Shown in pieces: positions 40,651-49,936 of a stretch of DNA of 64,000 bases; positions within the stretch are counted from its first letter, which is position 1, and the number at the start of each line of letters is the position of its first letter. Source of the DNA: Kitasatospora herbaricolor (GTDB taxonomy: Bacteria; Actinomycetota; Actinomycetes; Streptomycetales; Streptomycetaceae). Where the stretch lies: the NCBI RefSeq assembly GCF_030813695.1, contig NZ_JAUSVA010000002.1, positions 3,038,001 through 3,102,000 of the forward strand, written 5' to 3'. Made by a program: the position numbers and the translations under genes. The notes under the pieces were generated by a model, which was given only the letters and a program-made list of their open reading frames with translations, made no database searches and was not told where the DNA came from.

Positions 40651-41244
40651 GTGCCAACACCCCAGGACGTCTACGAGACCCACTTCGGCTGGACCGGTCG
40701 GAGCACCCGCAAGGCCGTCACCAACGCCGTCGGCGCGCTGACCGGCCTGGTGGCGATCGCGATCGGCGTGCTCGTCAGAGGCGCGGCCGGACTGGTGCTG
40801 GTCACCCTCGGCGTCCTCGCCCTGCTCACCGCGGGCGCCTCGCTGGCCGTCACCGCGGCCGCCGTCCGCGGCCGCCGGACCGCCCTGCGGGTGGACCGCG
40901 AGGGCATCCTGCTGGGCGGCCACCCCCTGCGGTACGAGGGCACCAGCGCACTGGTGCCCTGGGGCGACATCGTCGGGGTGGAGCTCTGGGTCCGGCGGAC
41001 CGGGGCCATGTCGTACGTCGGCCTGCACCGGATCGAGGGCGCCCCCGACCTGCCGGCCACCACGACCAATCCCAAAACCCTCCAGGCCGCCGAACGGGCC
41101 GCCGGTCGGCCCATCGCGCTGGTGACCGCCAGCCGCCCGATCCACCTCTGGGAACTCGACGTCCGGCAGCTGCTGAACACCATCGCGAGGTACGCGCCGC
41201 AGGCGGTGATCACCGTCGACCCGGCCTTCCCCGGCGGGGCCTGA
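40651..41244 (+). CDS. Membrane protein with PH-like domain
   Basis: 197 residues from GTG 40651 (MPTPQDVYETHFGW). Two hydrophobic helices near residues 25-70 are followed by a beta-rich part (LRVDREGILLGGHPLRYEG to VPWGDIVGVELWV) resembling bacterial PH-like domains. The family is common in streptomycetes with no assigned role. The frame is open back to 40477, but that stretch overlaps the terminator of the preceding operon. Confidence 0.75.
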   Translation: MPTPQDVYETHFGWTGRSTRKAVTNAVGALTGLVAIAIGVLVRGAAGLVLVTLGVLALLTAGASLAVTAAAVRGRRTALRVDREGILLGGHPLRYEGTSALVPWGDIVGVELWVRRTGAMSYVGLHRIEGAPDLPATTTNPKTLQAAERAAGRPIALVTASRPIHLWELDVRQLLNTIARYAPQAVITVDPAFPGGA

Positions 41245-41280
41245 GCACCGCGGTTGACCGGGCCGGACCGTCCGGGCGAC

Positions 41281-41326
41281 GCACGAGGGCGCCACCACCC
41301 CGGCCGGGGTGGCGGCGCCCTCGTGC
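41281..41326. terminator. Long bidirectional terminator
   Basis: A 46-nt near-perfect palindrome (two 23-base arms, one mismatch) lies between the convergent PH-like gene and lepA. Confidence 0.8.
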
Positions 41327-41362
41327 GCTACCGGGTTCCGCCTACGGACACCGGCCCGCGGG

Positions 41363-43231
41363 CTACTTCTTCTCCTTCGGGGCGTCCGCGTCGGTGGACA
41401 GCGCGGCGATGAAGGCCTCCTGCGGGACCTCCACGCGGCCGACCATCTTCATCCGCTTCTTGCCCTCCTTCTGCTTCTCCAGCAGCTTGCGCTTGCGCGA
41501 GATGTCACCGCCGTAGCACTTGGCGAGGACGTCCTTGCGGATCGCGCGGACGGTCTCACGGGCGATCACCCGCGAGCCGATGGCGGCCTGGATCGGCACC
41601 TCGAACTGCTGGCGCGGGATCAGCTTCTGCAGCTTGCCGGCCATCATGATGCCGTAGTTGTAGGCCTTGTCCTTGTGCACGATCGCGGAGAACGCGTCGA
41701 CCGCGTCGCCGTGCAGCAGGATGTCGACCTTGACCAGGTCGGCCGTCTGCTCGCCGATCGGCTCGTAGTCGAAGGAGCCGTAGCCGCGGGTCTTGGACTT
41801 CAGGATGTCGAAGAAGTCGAAGACGATCTCGGCGAGCGGGAGCGTGTAGCGCAGCTCCACCCGGTCCTCGGACAGGTAGTCCATGCCCTGCATGTTGCCG
41901 CGACGGCTCTGGCAGAGCTCCATGACGGCACCGACGAACTCGTTCGGCACCAGGATGGACCCGCGGACCACCGGCTCGTGCACCTCGGAGATCTTGCCGG
42001 TCGGGAACTCGCTCGGGTTGGTGACGGTGTGCTCGGTGCCGTCCTCCATCACCACCCGGTAGACCACGTTCGGGGCGGTGGAGATCAGGTCGAGGTTGAA
42101 CTCACGCTCCAGCCGCTCCCGGACGATCTCCAGGTGCAGCAGGCCGAGGAAGCCGCAGCGGTAGCCGAAGCCCAGCGCGACCGAGGTCTCCGGCTCGTAC
42201 ACCAGGGCGGCGTCGTTGAGCTGGAGCTTGTCGAGGGCGTCGCGCAGCAGCGGGTAGTCGCTGCCGTCCAGCGGGTAGAGACCGGAGAACACCATCGGGC
42301 GGGGCTCCTTGTAGCCGCCCAGCGGCTCCGTCGCGCCCTTGTGCATCGAGGTGATGGTGTCGCCGACCTTGGACTGCCGGACGTCCTTCACACCGGTGAT
42401 GATGTAGCCCACCTCGCCGACCCCGAGGCCGTCGGCGACCTTGGGCTCGGGCGAGATGACGCCGATCTCCAGCAGCTCGTGGGTCGCGCCGGTGGACATC
42501 ATCTCGATCCGCTCGCGCTTCGTGAGCTCGCCGTCGACCACCCGGACGTAGGTGACCACGCCGCGGTAGGTGTCGTAGACCGAGTCGAAGATCATCGCGC
42601 GGGCCGGGGCGTTCTTGACGCCGACCGGGGCCGGGATCTTCTCGACCAGGTGGTCGAGCAGCTCCGGCACGCCGAGGCCGCTCTTGGCGCTGACCTTGAG
42701 GACGTCCTCCGGCTCGCAGCCGATGATGTGCGCGATCTCGGCGGCGTACTTCTCCGGCTGGGCGGCCGGCAGGTCGATCTTGTTCAGCACCGGGACGATG
42801 GTGAGGTTGTTCTCCAGCGCCAGGTACAGGTTGGCGAGGGTCTGCGCCTCGATGCCCTGGGCGGCGTCCACCACGAGGATGGTGCCCTCGCAGGCGGCGA
42901 GCGAACGGGACACCTCGTAGGTGAAGTCGACGTGGCCCGGGGTGTCGATCATGTTGAGGATGTGGGTCTTCCCCGCACCCTCCCCGACCGTCGGCGCCCA
43001 GGGGAGGCGGACCGCCTGCGACTTGATGGTGATACCGCGCTCGCGCTCGATGTCCATGCGGTCGAGGTACTGGGCACGCATCTGCCGGGGGTCGACGACG
43101 CCGGTGATCTGCAGCATCCGGTCGGCGAGGGTCGACTTGCCGTGGTCGATGTGGGCGATGATGCAGAAGTTGCGGATCAGCGCCGGGTCGGTACGGCTGG
43201 GCTGTGGCACATTGCTGGGGGTCGCGGGCAC
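41363..43231 (-). CDS. lepA: Elongation factor 4 (LepA)
   Basis: Ribosome-associated GTPase acting in back-translocation or initiation. G1 is AHIDHGKS, G3 DTPGHVDF and G4 NKID. The LepA-specific C-terminal domain ends near [20 protein letters not shown]. The GTG start at 43231 ([13 protein letters not shown]) gives 622 residues. A GTG at 43210 is an alternative that would shorten the protein by seven residues. Single gene, diverging from the ABM-domain gene. Confidence 0.96.
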   Translation of the reverse strand: MPATPSNVPQPSRTDPALIRNFCIIAHIDHGKSTLADRMLQITGVVDPRQMRAQYLDRMDIERERGITIKSQAVRLPWAPTVGEGAGKTHILNMIDTPGHVDFTYEVSRSLAACEGTILVVDAAQGIEAQTLANLYLALENNLTIVPVLNKIDLPAAQPEKYAAEIAHIIGCEPEDVLKVSAKSGLGVPELLDHLVEKIPAPVGVKNAPARAMIFDSVYDTYRGVVTYVRVVDGELTKRERIEMMSTGATHELLEIGVISPEPKVADGLGVGEVGYIITGVKDVRQSKVGDTITSMHKGATEPLGGYKEPRPMVFSGLYPLDGSDYPLLRDALDKLQLNDAALVYEPETSVALGFGYRCGFLGLLHLEIVRERLEREFNLDLISTAPNVVYRVVMEDGTEHTVTNPSEFPTGKISEVHEPVVRGSILVPNEFVGAVMELCQSRRGNMQGMDYLSEDRVELRYTLPLAEIVFDFFDILKSKTRGYGSFDYEPIGEQTADLVKVDILLHGDAVDAFSAIVHKDKAYNYGIMMAGKLQKLIPRQQFEVPIQAAIGSRVIARETVRAIRKDVLAKCYGGDISRKRKLLEKQKEGKKRMKMVGRVEVPQEAFIAALSTDADAPKEKK

Positions 43232-43431
43232 CTTGGTCCGATTCTCCGTTGGTCCGGGGGCCGGGCGCTCGCCCCCTCGCCGTCGCACTCGACGTCGGGC
43301 TGAGGAGCCGCTTCCCGGGGACCGGACGGTCTCGTCCGATCGATATGGCTCCGACCATCTTCCCACGAGCGGGCATCGGCTCACCGTCCAGCCGGGAACC
43401 CGTCGCCGGAACCGCTCCTAGACTGCCTTCC

Positions 43432-43737
43432 ATGATCTTGGAAAGCGCACTGCTCGACGTAGTGTCCGGCCGCGAGGAGGACTTCCTCGCGGCGTTCACC
43501 GAGGCCAAGCCGCTGATCGCGGTCCAGCCGGGATTCCGCTCGCTGCAGCTGCGCCGCTGCCTCGACGAGGGCCGCGGCTCGCGCTTCCTGCTCCAGGTGG
43601 AGTGGGAGACCCTGGCCGACCACACCGAGGGCTTCCGCCGCTCCGCCGAGTACGGGCGCTGGCGCGCCCTGCTGCACCCCTACTACTCGCCGTTCCCCGA
43701 GGTCGAGCACTACGGGGAGCCCGTGCTCACCGCGTAG
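43432..43737 (+). CDS. Antibiotic biosynthesis monooxygenase (ABM) domain protein
   Basis: 101 residues with the dimeric alpha-beta ABM fold pattern: MILESALLDVVSGREEDFLAAF, GFRSLQLRRCLDEG, FLLQVEWETLADH. Such small proteins range from heme-degrading enzymes to monooxygenases acting on polyphenols. The His/Asn residues needed for heme degradation are not obvious. No biosynthetic cluster is nearby, so a housekeeping role is likelier. The start is ATG 43432. Confidence 0.85.
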   Translation: MILESALLDVVSGREEDFLAAFTEAKPLIAVQPGFRSLQLRRCLDEGRGSRFLLQVEWETLADHTEGFRRSAEYGRWRALLHPYYSPFPEVEHYGEPVLTA

Positions 43738-43772
43738 CGCGGCGCCGTCGGCCCGGGGCCCGCCGGGACGGT

Positions 43773-43794
43773 GACGTGCCGGGCCCGGCACGTC
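43773..43794. terminator. Hairpin after ABM gene
   Basis: A perfect 22-nt palindrome of two 11-base arms lies 36 bp downstream of the ABM gene and upstream of the rpsT leader. Confidence 0.7.
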
Positions 43795-43960
43795 CGCGGG
43801 CCCCGCCGGTTTGGGGCGAGCCGCCCGCCCCTGGTAGCGTTGGCCGCTGCACCTGGCCCTGGCATGCCCTCTCAGCAGACCGGACCGTGCGGTGCTGCCT
43901 CCCCCGGTCTCGGCCGGGAGGTACCTCCAGAACCATTACGAAAAAGACTGAGGCTCCTTC

Positions 43961-44230
43961 GTGGCGAACATCAAGTCCCAGATCAAGCGCAACAAGACCA
44001 ACGAGAAGGCGCGCCTGCGCAACAAGGCCGTCAAGTCCTCGCTCAAGACCGCCCTGCGCAAGGCCCGCGAGGCCGCTGCTGCCGGCGAGACCGAGAAGGC
44101 CACCGTGCTGGCCCGCGAGGCCTCCAAGGCCCTCGACAAGGCCGTCAGCAAGGGCGTCATCCACGCCAACCAGGCCGCCAACAAGAAGTCGGCCATCACC
44201 AAGCGCGTCAACGCGACCGTCCAGGCCTGA
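43961..44230 (+). CDS. rpsT: Ribosomal protein S20
   Basis: 89 residues, GTG start at 43961, beginning [18 protein letters not shown]. Lys/Ala-rich helices bind 16S rRNA, as in all bacterial S20. The 120 bp upstream include a probable hairpin (CCCGG...CCGGG near 43906-43921) that could be an autoregulatory leader. In streptomycetes holA is the usual neighbour; here it lies 19 kb away because of the inserted element and an accessory stretch. Confidence 0.97.
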   Translation: MANIKSQIKRNKTNEKARLRNKAVKSSLKTALRKAREAAAAGETEKATVLAREASKALDKAVSKGVIHANQAANKKSAITKRVNATVQA

Positions 44231-44236
44231 CGCCCC

Positions 44237-44253
44237 GGGGCCGTCACGGCCCC
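44237..44253. terminator. rpsT terminator
   Basis: The perfect palindrome GGGGCCGTCACGGCCCC lies 6 bp after the rpsT stop, without a T-run. Confidence 0.7.
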
Positions 44254-44312
44254 ACCCCCTCAGGTCGAACCGGCCCTCTACCCGGGACCCTGAGGCGCAC
44301 AGACTCGTACCG

Positions 44313-44349
44313 CACGCGGCCTGCGTTCGCCACGCGGGTGCGGTGCACA
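44313..44349 (+). other. attL: attL core
   Basis: 37 bp identical to 57389-57425, starting CACGCGGCCTGCG and ending GTGCGGTGCACA. It lies between the rpsT terminator and the integrase gene. It contains no tRNA 3' end, so this element uses an intergenic site. Confidence 0.8.
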
Positions 44350-44424
44350 CAGATTGACCCAAAGTGCCAGCTCATAGGCGCTTTCGCTACTGCCCGTCAG
44401 GGGATGCCCTGGCGGGCAGTACGC
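44350..44424 (+). repeat. Element-side diverged copy of the attB flank
   Basis: 75 bp with roughly 80 per cent identity (by eye) to the chromosomal flank at 57426-57498. It includes a palindrome (stem 44388-44401 with 44408-44421, one G-U pair). It shows that the element carries a degenerate copy of its own target. Confidence 0.75.
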
Positions 44425-44429
44425 ATTTT

Positions 44430-44437
44430 GTACACAT
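44430..44437 (+). other. Putative left integrase arm site
   Basis: GTACACAT, shared with the two right-end arm repeats, lies between the attL flank and the integrase stop codon. Confidence 0.5.
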
Positions 44438-44453
44438 GGATCCTGGTGCCTCT

Positions 44454-45650
44454 CTAGGCGGCGAGCGCAGTACGGGCCGCGAGTGCGGCCGCCCGGCCGA
44501 TGTCGAGGGCGTCCGCGACCTCGTCCAGCCGCTCCGGGAACAGGTGCCCGTAGACGTCCAGGGTCATGGCCGCCGACTTGTGGCCGAGCATCTGCTGCAC
44601 GACCTTCACGTCCGCGCCGGCCGCGATGGCGAGCGAGGCCGCCGTGTGCCGCAGCTTGTGCGGGGTGATGCCGAGCCCGTCGAGGCCGGCCGCCTTCACC
44701 GCAGGGTCGAAGATGCCGGACCGGAACTCCCAGTACGTCATCGCCTCGCCGCCCGCGCCGCGGAACACCAGCTGATCGGTCGGGCGCCGGTCGACCACGG
44801 CCTTGAGGTCCGAGACCAGTGACGCCAGGAGCGGGACGGACCGCTTCTCGTGGTTCTTCACGTCCTTGAGCAGCAGCCCGCCGCCACGCTGGCGGGTGTA
44901 TGCCTGCACGATGCGCAGCCGGCGGGCGCCGAGCTGCACCCGGCCGACCTTCAGTGCCGACGCCTCACCCCAGCGGATCCCGCAGTAGGCCAGCACCAGG
45001 AGGAGCAGGCCGTTCGGGCCGGCCGCCTCGACCAGGTCGGCGACCTGCTCGTGCGTGAGGTAGACGTGATCGTCGTCGTCCTCGTCTGGCGGAAGCTCGT
45101 GATCGGCGGCCGGGCTGGTCGACACCTTGCCGGTCTTCACGGCGTACTTCATCACCATGGAGAGCACTAGGTGCGTCTTGCCGATCCGGGCCGGTGACAG
45201 GACCCGCCCGCGCTTGCCGGGCGTCTCGCACAGCACGGTCAGCCACGCGGAGACGTCCTCCCACCGGATCGACGCGACCGGCCACGTCCCCCACTTCGGC
45301 AGGACGTAGAGGTCGAGCAGCTCCCGGTAGTCAGCCTTGGTGCGCTCCCCGGGCCGGCGGAGCGCCCCGTACCACTGCTCGGCGACCTCGGAGAACAGCG
45401 CCTTGCCCTGCTTCGGGTCCCGGTAGGTGCCCTTGTCGAGGCGCTGGATGAGCTCCTGCTGTTCCTTCTCTGCCTGCGGCAGCTTGGCGCAGGTCAGCGC
45501 CTTCGGCTTGCCGTCCGGCCCGTACCAGCGGACCCGCCATCGGCCGGGCTCGGCGCGCTTACTGCCGGCCTTCTTCGCCGCCCGCCACTTCTCCATCGCG
45601 GCGGCGTAGTCCTTCTGTGTCGCCCGGTCTTCAATCCAGACCCTGGCCAT
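44454..45650 (-). CDS. int: Tyrosine site-specific integrase
   Basis: 398 residues. An N-terminal arm-binding and SAM-like region (about 60-200) precedes the catalytic domain with Arg in YCGIRWGE, the box II HKLRHTAAS, the LGHKSA motif, and the nucleophile Tyr in TLDVYGHLFPE. All catalytic residues are present. The start ATG 45650 overlaps the stop of the upstream HTH gene by ATGA, so the two are coupled; the longer open frame upstream is out of context. The stop lies 104 bp from the attL core, as expected for an integrase. Confidence 0.95.
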   Translation of the reverse strand: MARVWIEDRATQKDYAAAMEKWRAAKKAGSKRAEPGRWRVRWYGPDGKPKALTCAKLPQAEKEQQELIQRLDKGTYRDPKQGKALFSEVAEQWYGALRRPGERTKADYRELLDLYVLPKWGTWPVASIRWEDVSAWLTVLCETPGKRGRVLSPARIGKTHLVLSMVMKYAVKTGKVSTSPAADHELPPDEDDDDHVYLTHEQVADLVEAAGPNGLLLLVLAYCGIRWGEASALKVGRVQLGARRLRIVQAYTRQRGGGLLLKDVKNHEKRSVPLLASLVSDLKAVVDRRPTDQLVFRGAGGEAMTYWEFRSGIFDPAVKAAGLDGLGITPHKLRHTAASLAIAAGADVKVVQQMLGHKSAAMTLDVYGHLFPERLDEVADALDIGRAAALAARTALAA

Positions 45651-46225
45651 CAGCCAGCCCTTCCCCTTCGCGCGGGCGGCAGAAAGCCCCGGCGCCGCGA
45701 CTCCTGAATCCATCGACGAACCGTCGCTACTGGCACGCCCGCCTCTTCGGCCAATGCCGGGGCCACCGCATTGGTGCGCTGGACAACGTCGTTGTAGGCC
45801 TCGGCAACCCGTCCATAGAAGTCCTCTGGGTCCATGCCCGTCGGCCGAGTAAGAGCAACCCGGGTCGACGCCGGCAACTTCTCTCCGCCGCCGCCCGATG
45901 CCATCCCGTCGATAGAGATCTCCAGCTCCGTCAGGAGCTCGGCCATGGACGACCCGGTGTGGGTAGTGCCGGCATTCTCGGCGCTCTGCAGGCTTGCGGA
46001 GCGCTCGGGAACGTTGACGACCCCCTCCAGCCAGCCAATCGGCAAGGACTTGAGGACGCCCGAATCGACGCGGGTGTCCGAGCGCACCACCAGGTCGGTG
46101 ATCACGCGCCGGCCGCGCTGTTCGGCTGTCTTGGCAAGAACCCGGTACGGGCGATCTCGCCACGTAACTCGAACCCAGCCACCCGCACCGAAGGACATGA
46201 TCTCTGGCTGCTCCATGCCAGCCAT
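45650..46225 (-). CDS. Element HTH protein preceding int
   Basis: 191 residues from ATG 46225 (MAGMEQPEIMSFGAGGW); ATG 46216 is an alternative, and a far-upstream TTG is unlikely. The N-terminal part (WVRVTWRDRPYRVLAKTAEQ) is beta-rich and unfamiliar. The C-terminus carries a helix-turn-helix, EEAGVPVATVRRWIQESRR. It may be a transcriptional regulator or an accessory DNA-binding factor for recombination, coupled to int and divergent from xis. Confidence 0.75.
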   Translation of the reverse strand: MAGMEQPEIMSFGAGGWVRVTWRDRPYRVLAKTAEQRGRRVITDLVVRSDTRVDSGVLKSLPIGWLEGVVNVPERSASLQSAENAGTTHTGSSMAELLTELEISIDGMASGGGGEKLPASTRVALTRPTGMDPEDFYGRVAEAYNDVVQRTNAVAPALAEEAGVPVATVRRWIQESRRRGFLPPARRGRAG

Positions 46226-46361
46226 GATGCCCCGATCAACTTGATCGCGCAACCCCCGGAGTTTCCCCGATTCACCCGGACCTACTTGACCGGGTGGCGC
46301 ATCCCATGGCAGCCTCTGGTCATACCGAGCCAGTTGCTCGGTCAAGTTCCGGAGGTGGATC
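46226..46361. promoter_or_regulatory. Divergent int/xis control region
   Basis: Holds a perfect 7-bp inverted repeat ACCGAGC-N5-GCTCGGT (46324-46342). It also holds three copies of an ACTTGA(C/T)CG motif: 46239-46247 and 46284-46294 on the plus strand, 46337-46347 on the minus. These likely bind the HTH protein or Xis and set the lysogeny/excision switch. Confidence 0.5.
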
Positions 46362-46553
46362 GTGCAGGACGAGAGCCTGACGCCGGCTCAAGCTGCCGTG
46401 CTGGTGAACGTCACCGAGAAGACCCTGTCGAACTGGCGGTACTTGGGCGTAGGCCCGACCTACCGCAAGCTCTCGCCCGGCCGAGGCGGACGCGTCCGCT
46501 ACAGCCGGCGCGGCGTCGAGAAGTGGCTCGACGCCCAGACCATCGCGGCATGA
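46362..46553 (+). CDS. xis: Excisionase-like HTH protein
   Basis: 63 residues from GTG 46362, with GGAGGT 5 bp upstream. MerR/Xis-type winged HTH: LTPAQAAVLVNVTEKTLSNW, then YRKLSPGRGGRVRYSRRGVEKWL. AICE excisionases have this size and fold and favour excision with Int. First gene of the plus-strand unit. Confidence 0.88.
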   Translation: MQDESLTPAQAAVLVNVTEKTLSNWRYLGVGPTYRKLSPGRGGRVRYSRRGVEKWLDAQTIAA

Positions 46554-46570
46554 AAACGCGAACGGCCCCC

Positions 46571-46590
46571 ACCTGGACGCGAATCCAGGT
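46571..46590 (+). terminator. Hairpin after xis
   Basis: ACCTGGA-N6-TCCAGGT, a perfect 7-bp stem 18 bp past the xis stop. A second stem, CCCCGGG/CCCGGGG, at 46621-46652 follows before the next gene. Either could attenuate read-through. Confidence 0.45.
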
Positions 46591-46677
46591 AGAGGCCTGA
46601 CGCACTCCGACACGACGAAGCCCCGGGCTCATCGCCTGCCAGCGACCCGGGGCAACGACCTCACGAAGGAGAACGCT

Positions 46678-47358
46678 GTGAACCACAGTAAGGGCACCAT
46701 CACCAAGACCACCACCCCGACTGAGCTCGTCGCCCCGTTCGGCGGTGACCACTTCTGGCACGACGCCGACCGCCGCACCAAGTACCCCCACCTCGACCAG
46801 ATCGCCGCGATCACCCTCGCGCTGCCCGCCGCCCCGGCCGGCGACTACAACGGCCTGCAGCTCGACGGCGGAGAGTGCGCCGTTCACGCCGTCGACCCCG
46901 GCGACGACGTCCCGCTGCTGCCGTGGGCGATCACCCCCGACGGCCACGTGCTCCACACGTGCGGGGACATCCAGTGCCCGCCGGCCGCCGAGGTTCTGCC
47001 CGCCGGGATGCGGCTCGCCGAGAACGCCATCCGGGCGGCACTGACCGCCGCCGACCGCCCCCACGACGTCGTGCGCAGACTCCTCCTCGCCGTCGTCGAG
47101 ATCGCCGAGGACGTCAGCCCGTTCTGCGACCAGTCCGACTGGACCAACGCCGACCGGGCGTCCAACCCGTTCTACCGCGCCGCCGACACCCTGATCTCCG
47201 AGGTCGTCCAGCGTCACGCCGAGGGCGCCCAGGCGGACGGGCTCACCGCGGCCGCTGGCGCGCTCGACACCCGCGACGGGCTGTACGCCTCCGTCGAACT
47301 GGCCATCGCACGATGCGCCCGCCCCAAGCTGTACGCCGCCACGGGCGAGGACGAGTGA
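46678..47358 (+). CDS. Element protein of unknown function
   Basis: 226 residues from GTG 46678 with AAGGAG upstream. The N-terminus (NHSKGTITKTTTPTELVAPF) is followed by GGDHFWHDADRRTKYPHLDQI and a helical C-terminal half. No motif recognised. It overlaps the next ORF by GTGA, so it belongs to the replication-side operon. Confidence 0.7.
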   Translation: MNHSKGTITKTTTPTELVAPFGGDHFWHDADRRTKYPHLDQIAAITLALPAAPAGDYNGLQLDGGECAVHAVDPGDDVPLLPWAITPDGHVLHTCGDIQCPPAAEVLPAGMRLAENAIRAALTAADRPHDVVRRLLLAVVEIAEDVSPFCDQSDWTNADRASNPFYRAADTLISEVVQRHAEGAQADGLTAAAGALDTRDGLYASVELAIARCARPKLYAATGEDE

Positions 47359-47561
47359 CCACCCGCACCACCCCGGAGGTCCCCGCCGTCCTGGCGGGGG
47401 CCCCCGGGCCCGCACCCTACGGACTCACCCCCGGCGAGGCGCGCGCCGAGCTCCGCCGCCTCGCCGCCGCCGGGTGGCAGCTGTGGGAAATCCACCGCCG
47501 CTTCGGCAATCCCCGCCAGTGGCAGACCGCCACCCCACCACGAACAGCGAGAAGGAGGTGA
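47355..47561 (+). CDS. Small element protein
   Basis: 68 residues from GTG 47355, overlapping the previous stop. A Pro/Ala-rich start is followed by a helical, Trp-containing part (EARAELRRLAAAGWQLWEIH) and a basic end. The WQLWEIHRRFG segment could form a small HTH. Its stop overlaps the ribosome site of the primase-like gene, implying coupling. Confidence 0.6.
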   Translation: MTTRTTPEVPAVLAGAPGPAPYGLTPGEARAELRRLAAAGWQLWEIHRRFGNPRQWQTATPPRTARRR

Positions 47562-47565
47562 CCGC

Positions 47566-49881
47566 ATGGTGAGCGCCCTCGACCGCGTGCGCGACGCCCT
47601 CACGAGCCACGGCTCCCGCAGCGACCAGACGGGCCGCTCCTGGCAGTGCCCCGCACACGAGGACCGCAACCCGTCCCTGTCCGTCGGGGCCGGCACCAAG
47701 GGCGCCGACGTCGTCCTGCACTGCCACGCCGGATGCGCCAACGAGGACGTCGTCGCGGCCCTCGGCCTCACCCTCGCCGACCTGTACGACGAGCCCGCAC
47801 AGAAGAAGGACAGCCGCCCCGTGAAGGTCGCCGAGTACCCGTACTGCGACGAGAACGGCGAGCTGCTGTACAAGGTCGCCCGCTACACGCCGAAGACGTT
47901 CCGCCAGTTCGCCGCCGACGGCACCCCGAGCGTCAAGGGCATCCGCCGCGTCCCGTACCGGCTGCCCGCCGTACTCGCCGAGGCCCGCGCCGGCGGCCTG
48001 GTCCTGATCGTCGAGGGCGAGAAGGACGTCGACAACCTCGCCACCGCCGGGGTCGTGGCAACCTGCAACGCCGGGGGCGCCGGGAAGTGGACCGACGACC
48101 ACACCCGGCACCTGCTCGGCGCCGGCGAGATCGTCGTCGTCGCGGACAAGGACGGCCCCGGCCGGGCGCACGCCGCCCAGGTCGCCGAGTCCCTGCAGCG
48201 CGCCGGGATCCCGCACCGGGTCGTCGAGCCGGCCGCCGGCAAGGACGTCTCCGACCACCTCGCGGCCGGTCTCGGCTTCGCGGAGCTGGTGACCGTGGAT
48301 CCGCGTCCCACATATCCCACAATCCCGAATCAGTCTCAGCCTGCGGACCCTCATGGCGATTCTGGGATTTCTGGGACGCGATTCGAGGATGACGGGTGGG
48401 ACGTTCCGATCCCCCTCGATGCCCGGCCGCTGCCGCCGTTTCCCGTCGAGCACCTGGGCGAGCTCGGCGCGTTCGTCACGGCCAACGCCGCCTCCTTGCA
48501 GGTCCCGCCCGACCTGGTGGCGTTCGCCGCCCTCGCCACCATCTCGACCGCGACCGGCGGCCGGCGACAGGTGCGAGTCAAGGCGGACTGGCGCGAGTCC
48601 CTGGCGCTCTACCTCGCGGCCCTCGCCGACTCCTCCGAGAAGAAGACGCCGGCACTCAACGCCGCTGCCGCCCCCCTGCGGGAGATCGAGGACATCCTGA
48701 TCGAGGCCGCCCGCCCGCAGGTTGAGGCCATGGCCCAGGAGATCCGGATCACCCAAGGACAGATGGCCAAGGCCGAACAGAAAGCAACCGGGGACAAGCC
48801 CGAGAACGCCCTCGCGGACGCCGAGGGCTTCCGCATGAAACTGCTGGAGCTCGGCGAGCAGCCCGAGCTGCCCCGGCTGCTGATCCGCGACGCCACGTTG
48901 GAGGCCATCGCCAAGGTGATGCACGGTCAGGGCGGTCGGATCGGACTCCTCGCCTCCGAAGGCGGCCTCATCAAGGTCGCCGGCGGCCTGTACGGCAGCA
49001 ACGGGAAGGCGAACACCGACCTGCTGTTGGAGGCCTACACGGGCAGCCCGTACACCATCGACCGCACTGGCCGATCGTCGGCGCGCATGTCCACGACGTT
49101 CCTGTCCGTCGGGCTGATCATTCAGCCGGGTGTCCTTGCCGGGCTGGAGAAGAAGAACCCGGAGTTCCGCGAGAACGGCTTGCTCGGGCGGTTCCTGTTC
49201 GCCCGCCCGGCGCCCACCGAAGAGGACACCTTCGACTCCCCGCCCGTGCCGCACGGCGTCACCGATGCGTACGCCAAGCGCATCCGGTCCCTGATCGAGC
49301 GGGTGTGGAACCGCGAGGAAGTGCTCGCCCTCGACCTCGACCAGGACGCGCGGATCATGTTCGGCGAGTTCTACAACGGCTTCGCCAAGCGCCGCAAGCC
49401 GGGCGGCGACCTGCACGACGTTGCTGACTGGGCCGGCAAGTTCCGGGGCCAGCTCATCCGGATCGCCGGCTGTCTCACCGTCTACGAGAACCCCGAAGCG
49501 ACGCACATCACCCGCGAGCGCATGGCCTCGGTGCTGGCCATGGCCCCGTACTTCATCGCGCACGCCAAGGCCGTGTTCGACCTCATGGGAGCCGACGGTG
49601 ACGGGCGTCTCGGGCCCCTCCGCGACCTCCTCGCCTGGCTGCGCGGACGACCCGACCCGGCCGCTTCGTTCTCCGTCCGCGACGCCTGGCAGGCCCTCAA
49701 GGGGCGCAAGTGGGCCGGAGAGGCAGAGGACGTCACCACCGCACTCGGCGAGCTGGAGGACCACGGGTGGATCGCCTTCCTGCCGCCACCCGACCGCCCC
49801 GGGGTCCGGGGCCGGAAGCCCTCGCCCAGGTTCGACGTGCACCCGCTGATCTACACCAAGTCCGAGACCACCACCCTGTGA
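47566..49881 (+). CDS. Primase-like replication protein (CHC2, TOPRIM, DUF3987)
   Basis: 771 residues, ATG 47566 with GGAGGTGACC. The N-terminal zinc ribbon (CPAHEDRNPSLSV with CHAGC) is like CHC2 primases. TOPRIM residues follow (LIVEGEKDVDN and VVVADKDGPG, about residues 145-205). The large DUF3987 helicase-like domain covers about 225-660 (GLLASEGGLIKVAGG), and a C-terminal winged helix (FSVRDAWQALKGR) ends the protein. It probably starts autonomous replication after excision, in place of the RepSA or Prim-Pol proteins of other AICEs. I see no canonical Walker A in the DUF3987 part. Confidence 0.85.
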   Translation: MVSALDRVRDALTSHGSRSDQTGRSWQCPAHEDRNPSLSVGAGTKGADVVLHCHAGCANEDVVAALGLTLADLYDEPAQKKDSRPVKVAEYPYCDENGELLYKVARYTPKTFRQFAADGTPSVKGIRRVPYRLPAVLAEARAGGLVLIVEGEKDVDNLATAGVVATCNAGGAGKWTDDHTRHLLGAGEIVVVADKDGPGRAHAAQVAESLQRAGIPHRVVEPAAGKDVSDHLAAGLGFAELVTVDPRPTYPTIPNQSQPADPHGDSGISGTRFEDDGWDVPIPLDARPLPPFPVEHLGELGAFVTANAASLQVPPDLVAFAALATISTATGGRRQVRVKADWRESLALYLAALADSSEKKTPALNAAAAPLREIEDILIEAARPQVEAMAQEIRITQGQMAKAEQKATGDKPENALADAEGFRMKLLELGEQPELPRLLIRDATLEAIAKVMHGQGGRIGLLASEGGLIKVAGGLYGSNGKANTDLLLEAYTGSPYTIDRTGRSSARMSTTFLSVGLIIQPGVLAGLEKKNPEFRENGLLGRFLFARPAPTEEDTFDSPPVPHGVTDAYAKRIRSLIERVWNREEVLALDLDQDARIMFGEFYNGFAKRRKPGGDLHDVADWAGKFRGQLIRIAGCLTVYENPEATHITRERMASVLAMAPYFIAHAKAVFDLMGADGDGRLGPLRDLLAWLRGRPDPAASFSVRDAWQALKGRKWAGEAEDVTTALGELEDHGWIAFLPPPDRPGVRGRKPSPRFDVHPLIYTKSETTTL

Positions 49882-49936
49882 ATCACGTCCCACAAATCCC
49901 AGAACGATCACACAGTGACCCGGAAGGAAGTTCCAC

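Noticed and set aside
44313..44349. tRNA 3' end as the integration site
   Set aside because: The repeat has no T-loop GTTCRA-type signature, acceptor stem or CCA-side fit, and no tRNA body precedes it.
49914..49926. TraB recognition repeat (GACCCGGA, as in pSVH1 clt)
   Set aside because: One isolated copy in the intergenic stretch and one inside the capsid gene; no cluster, so chance is enough.
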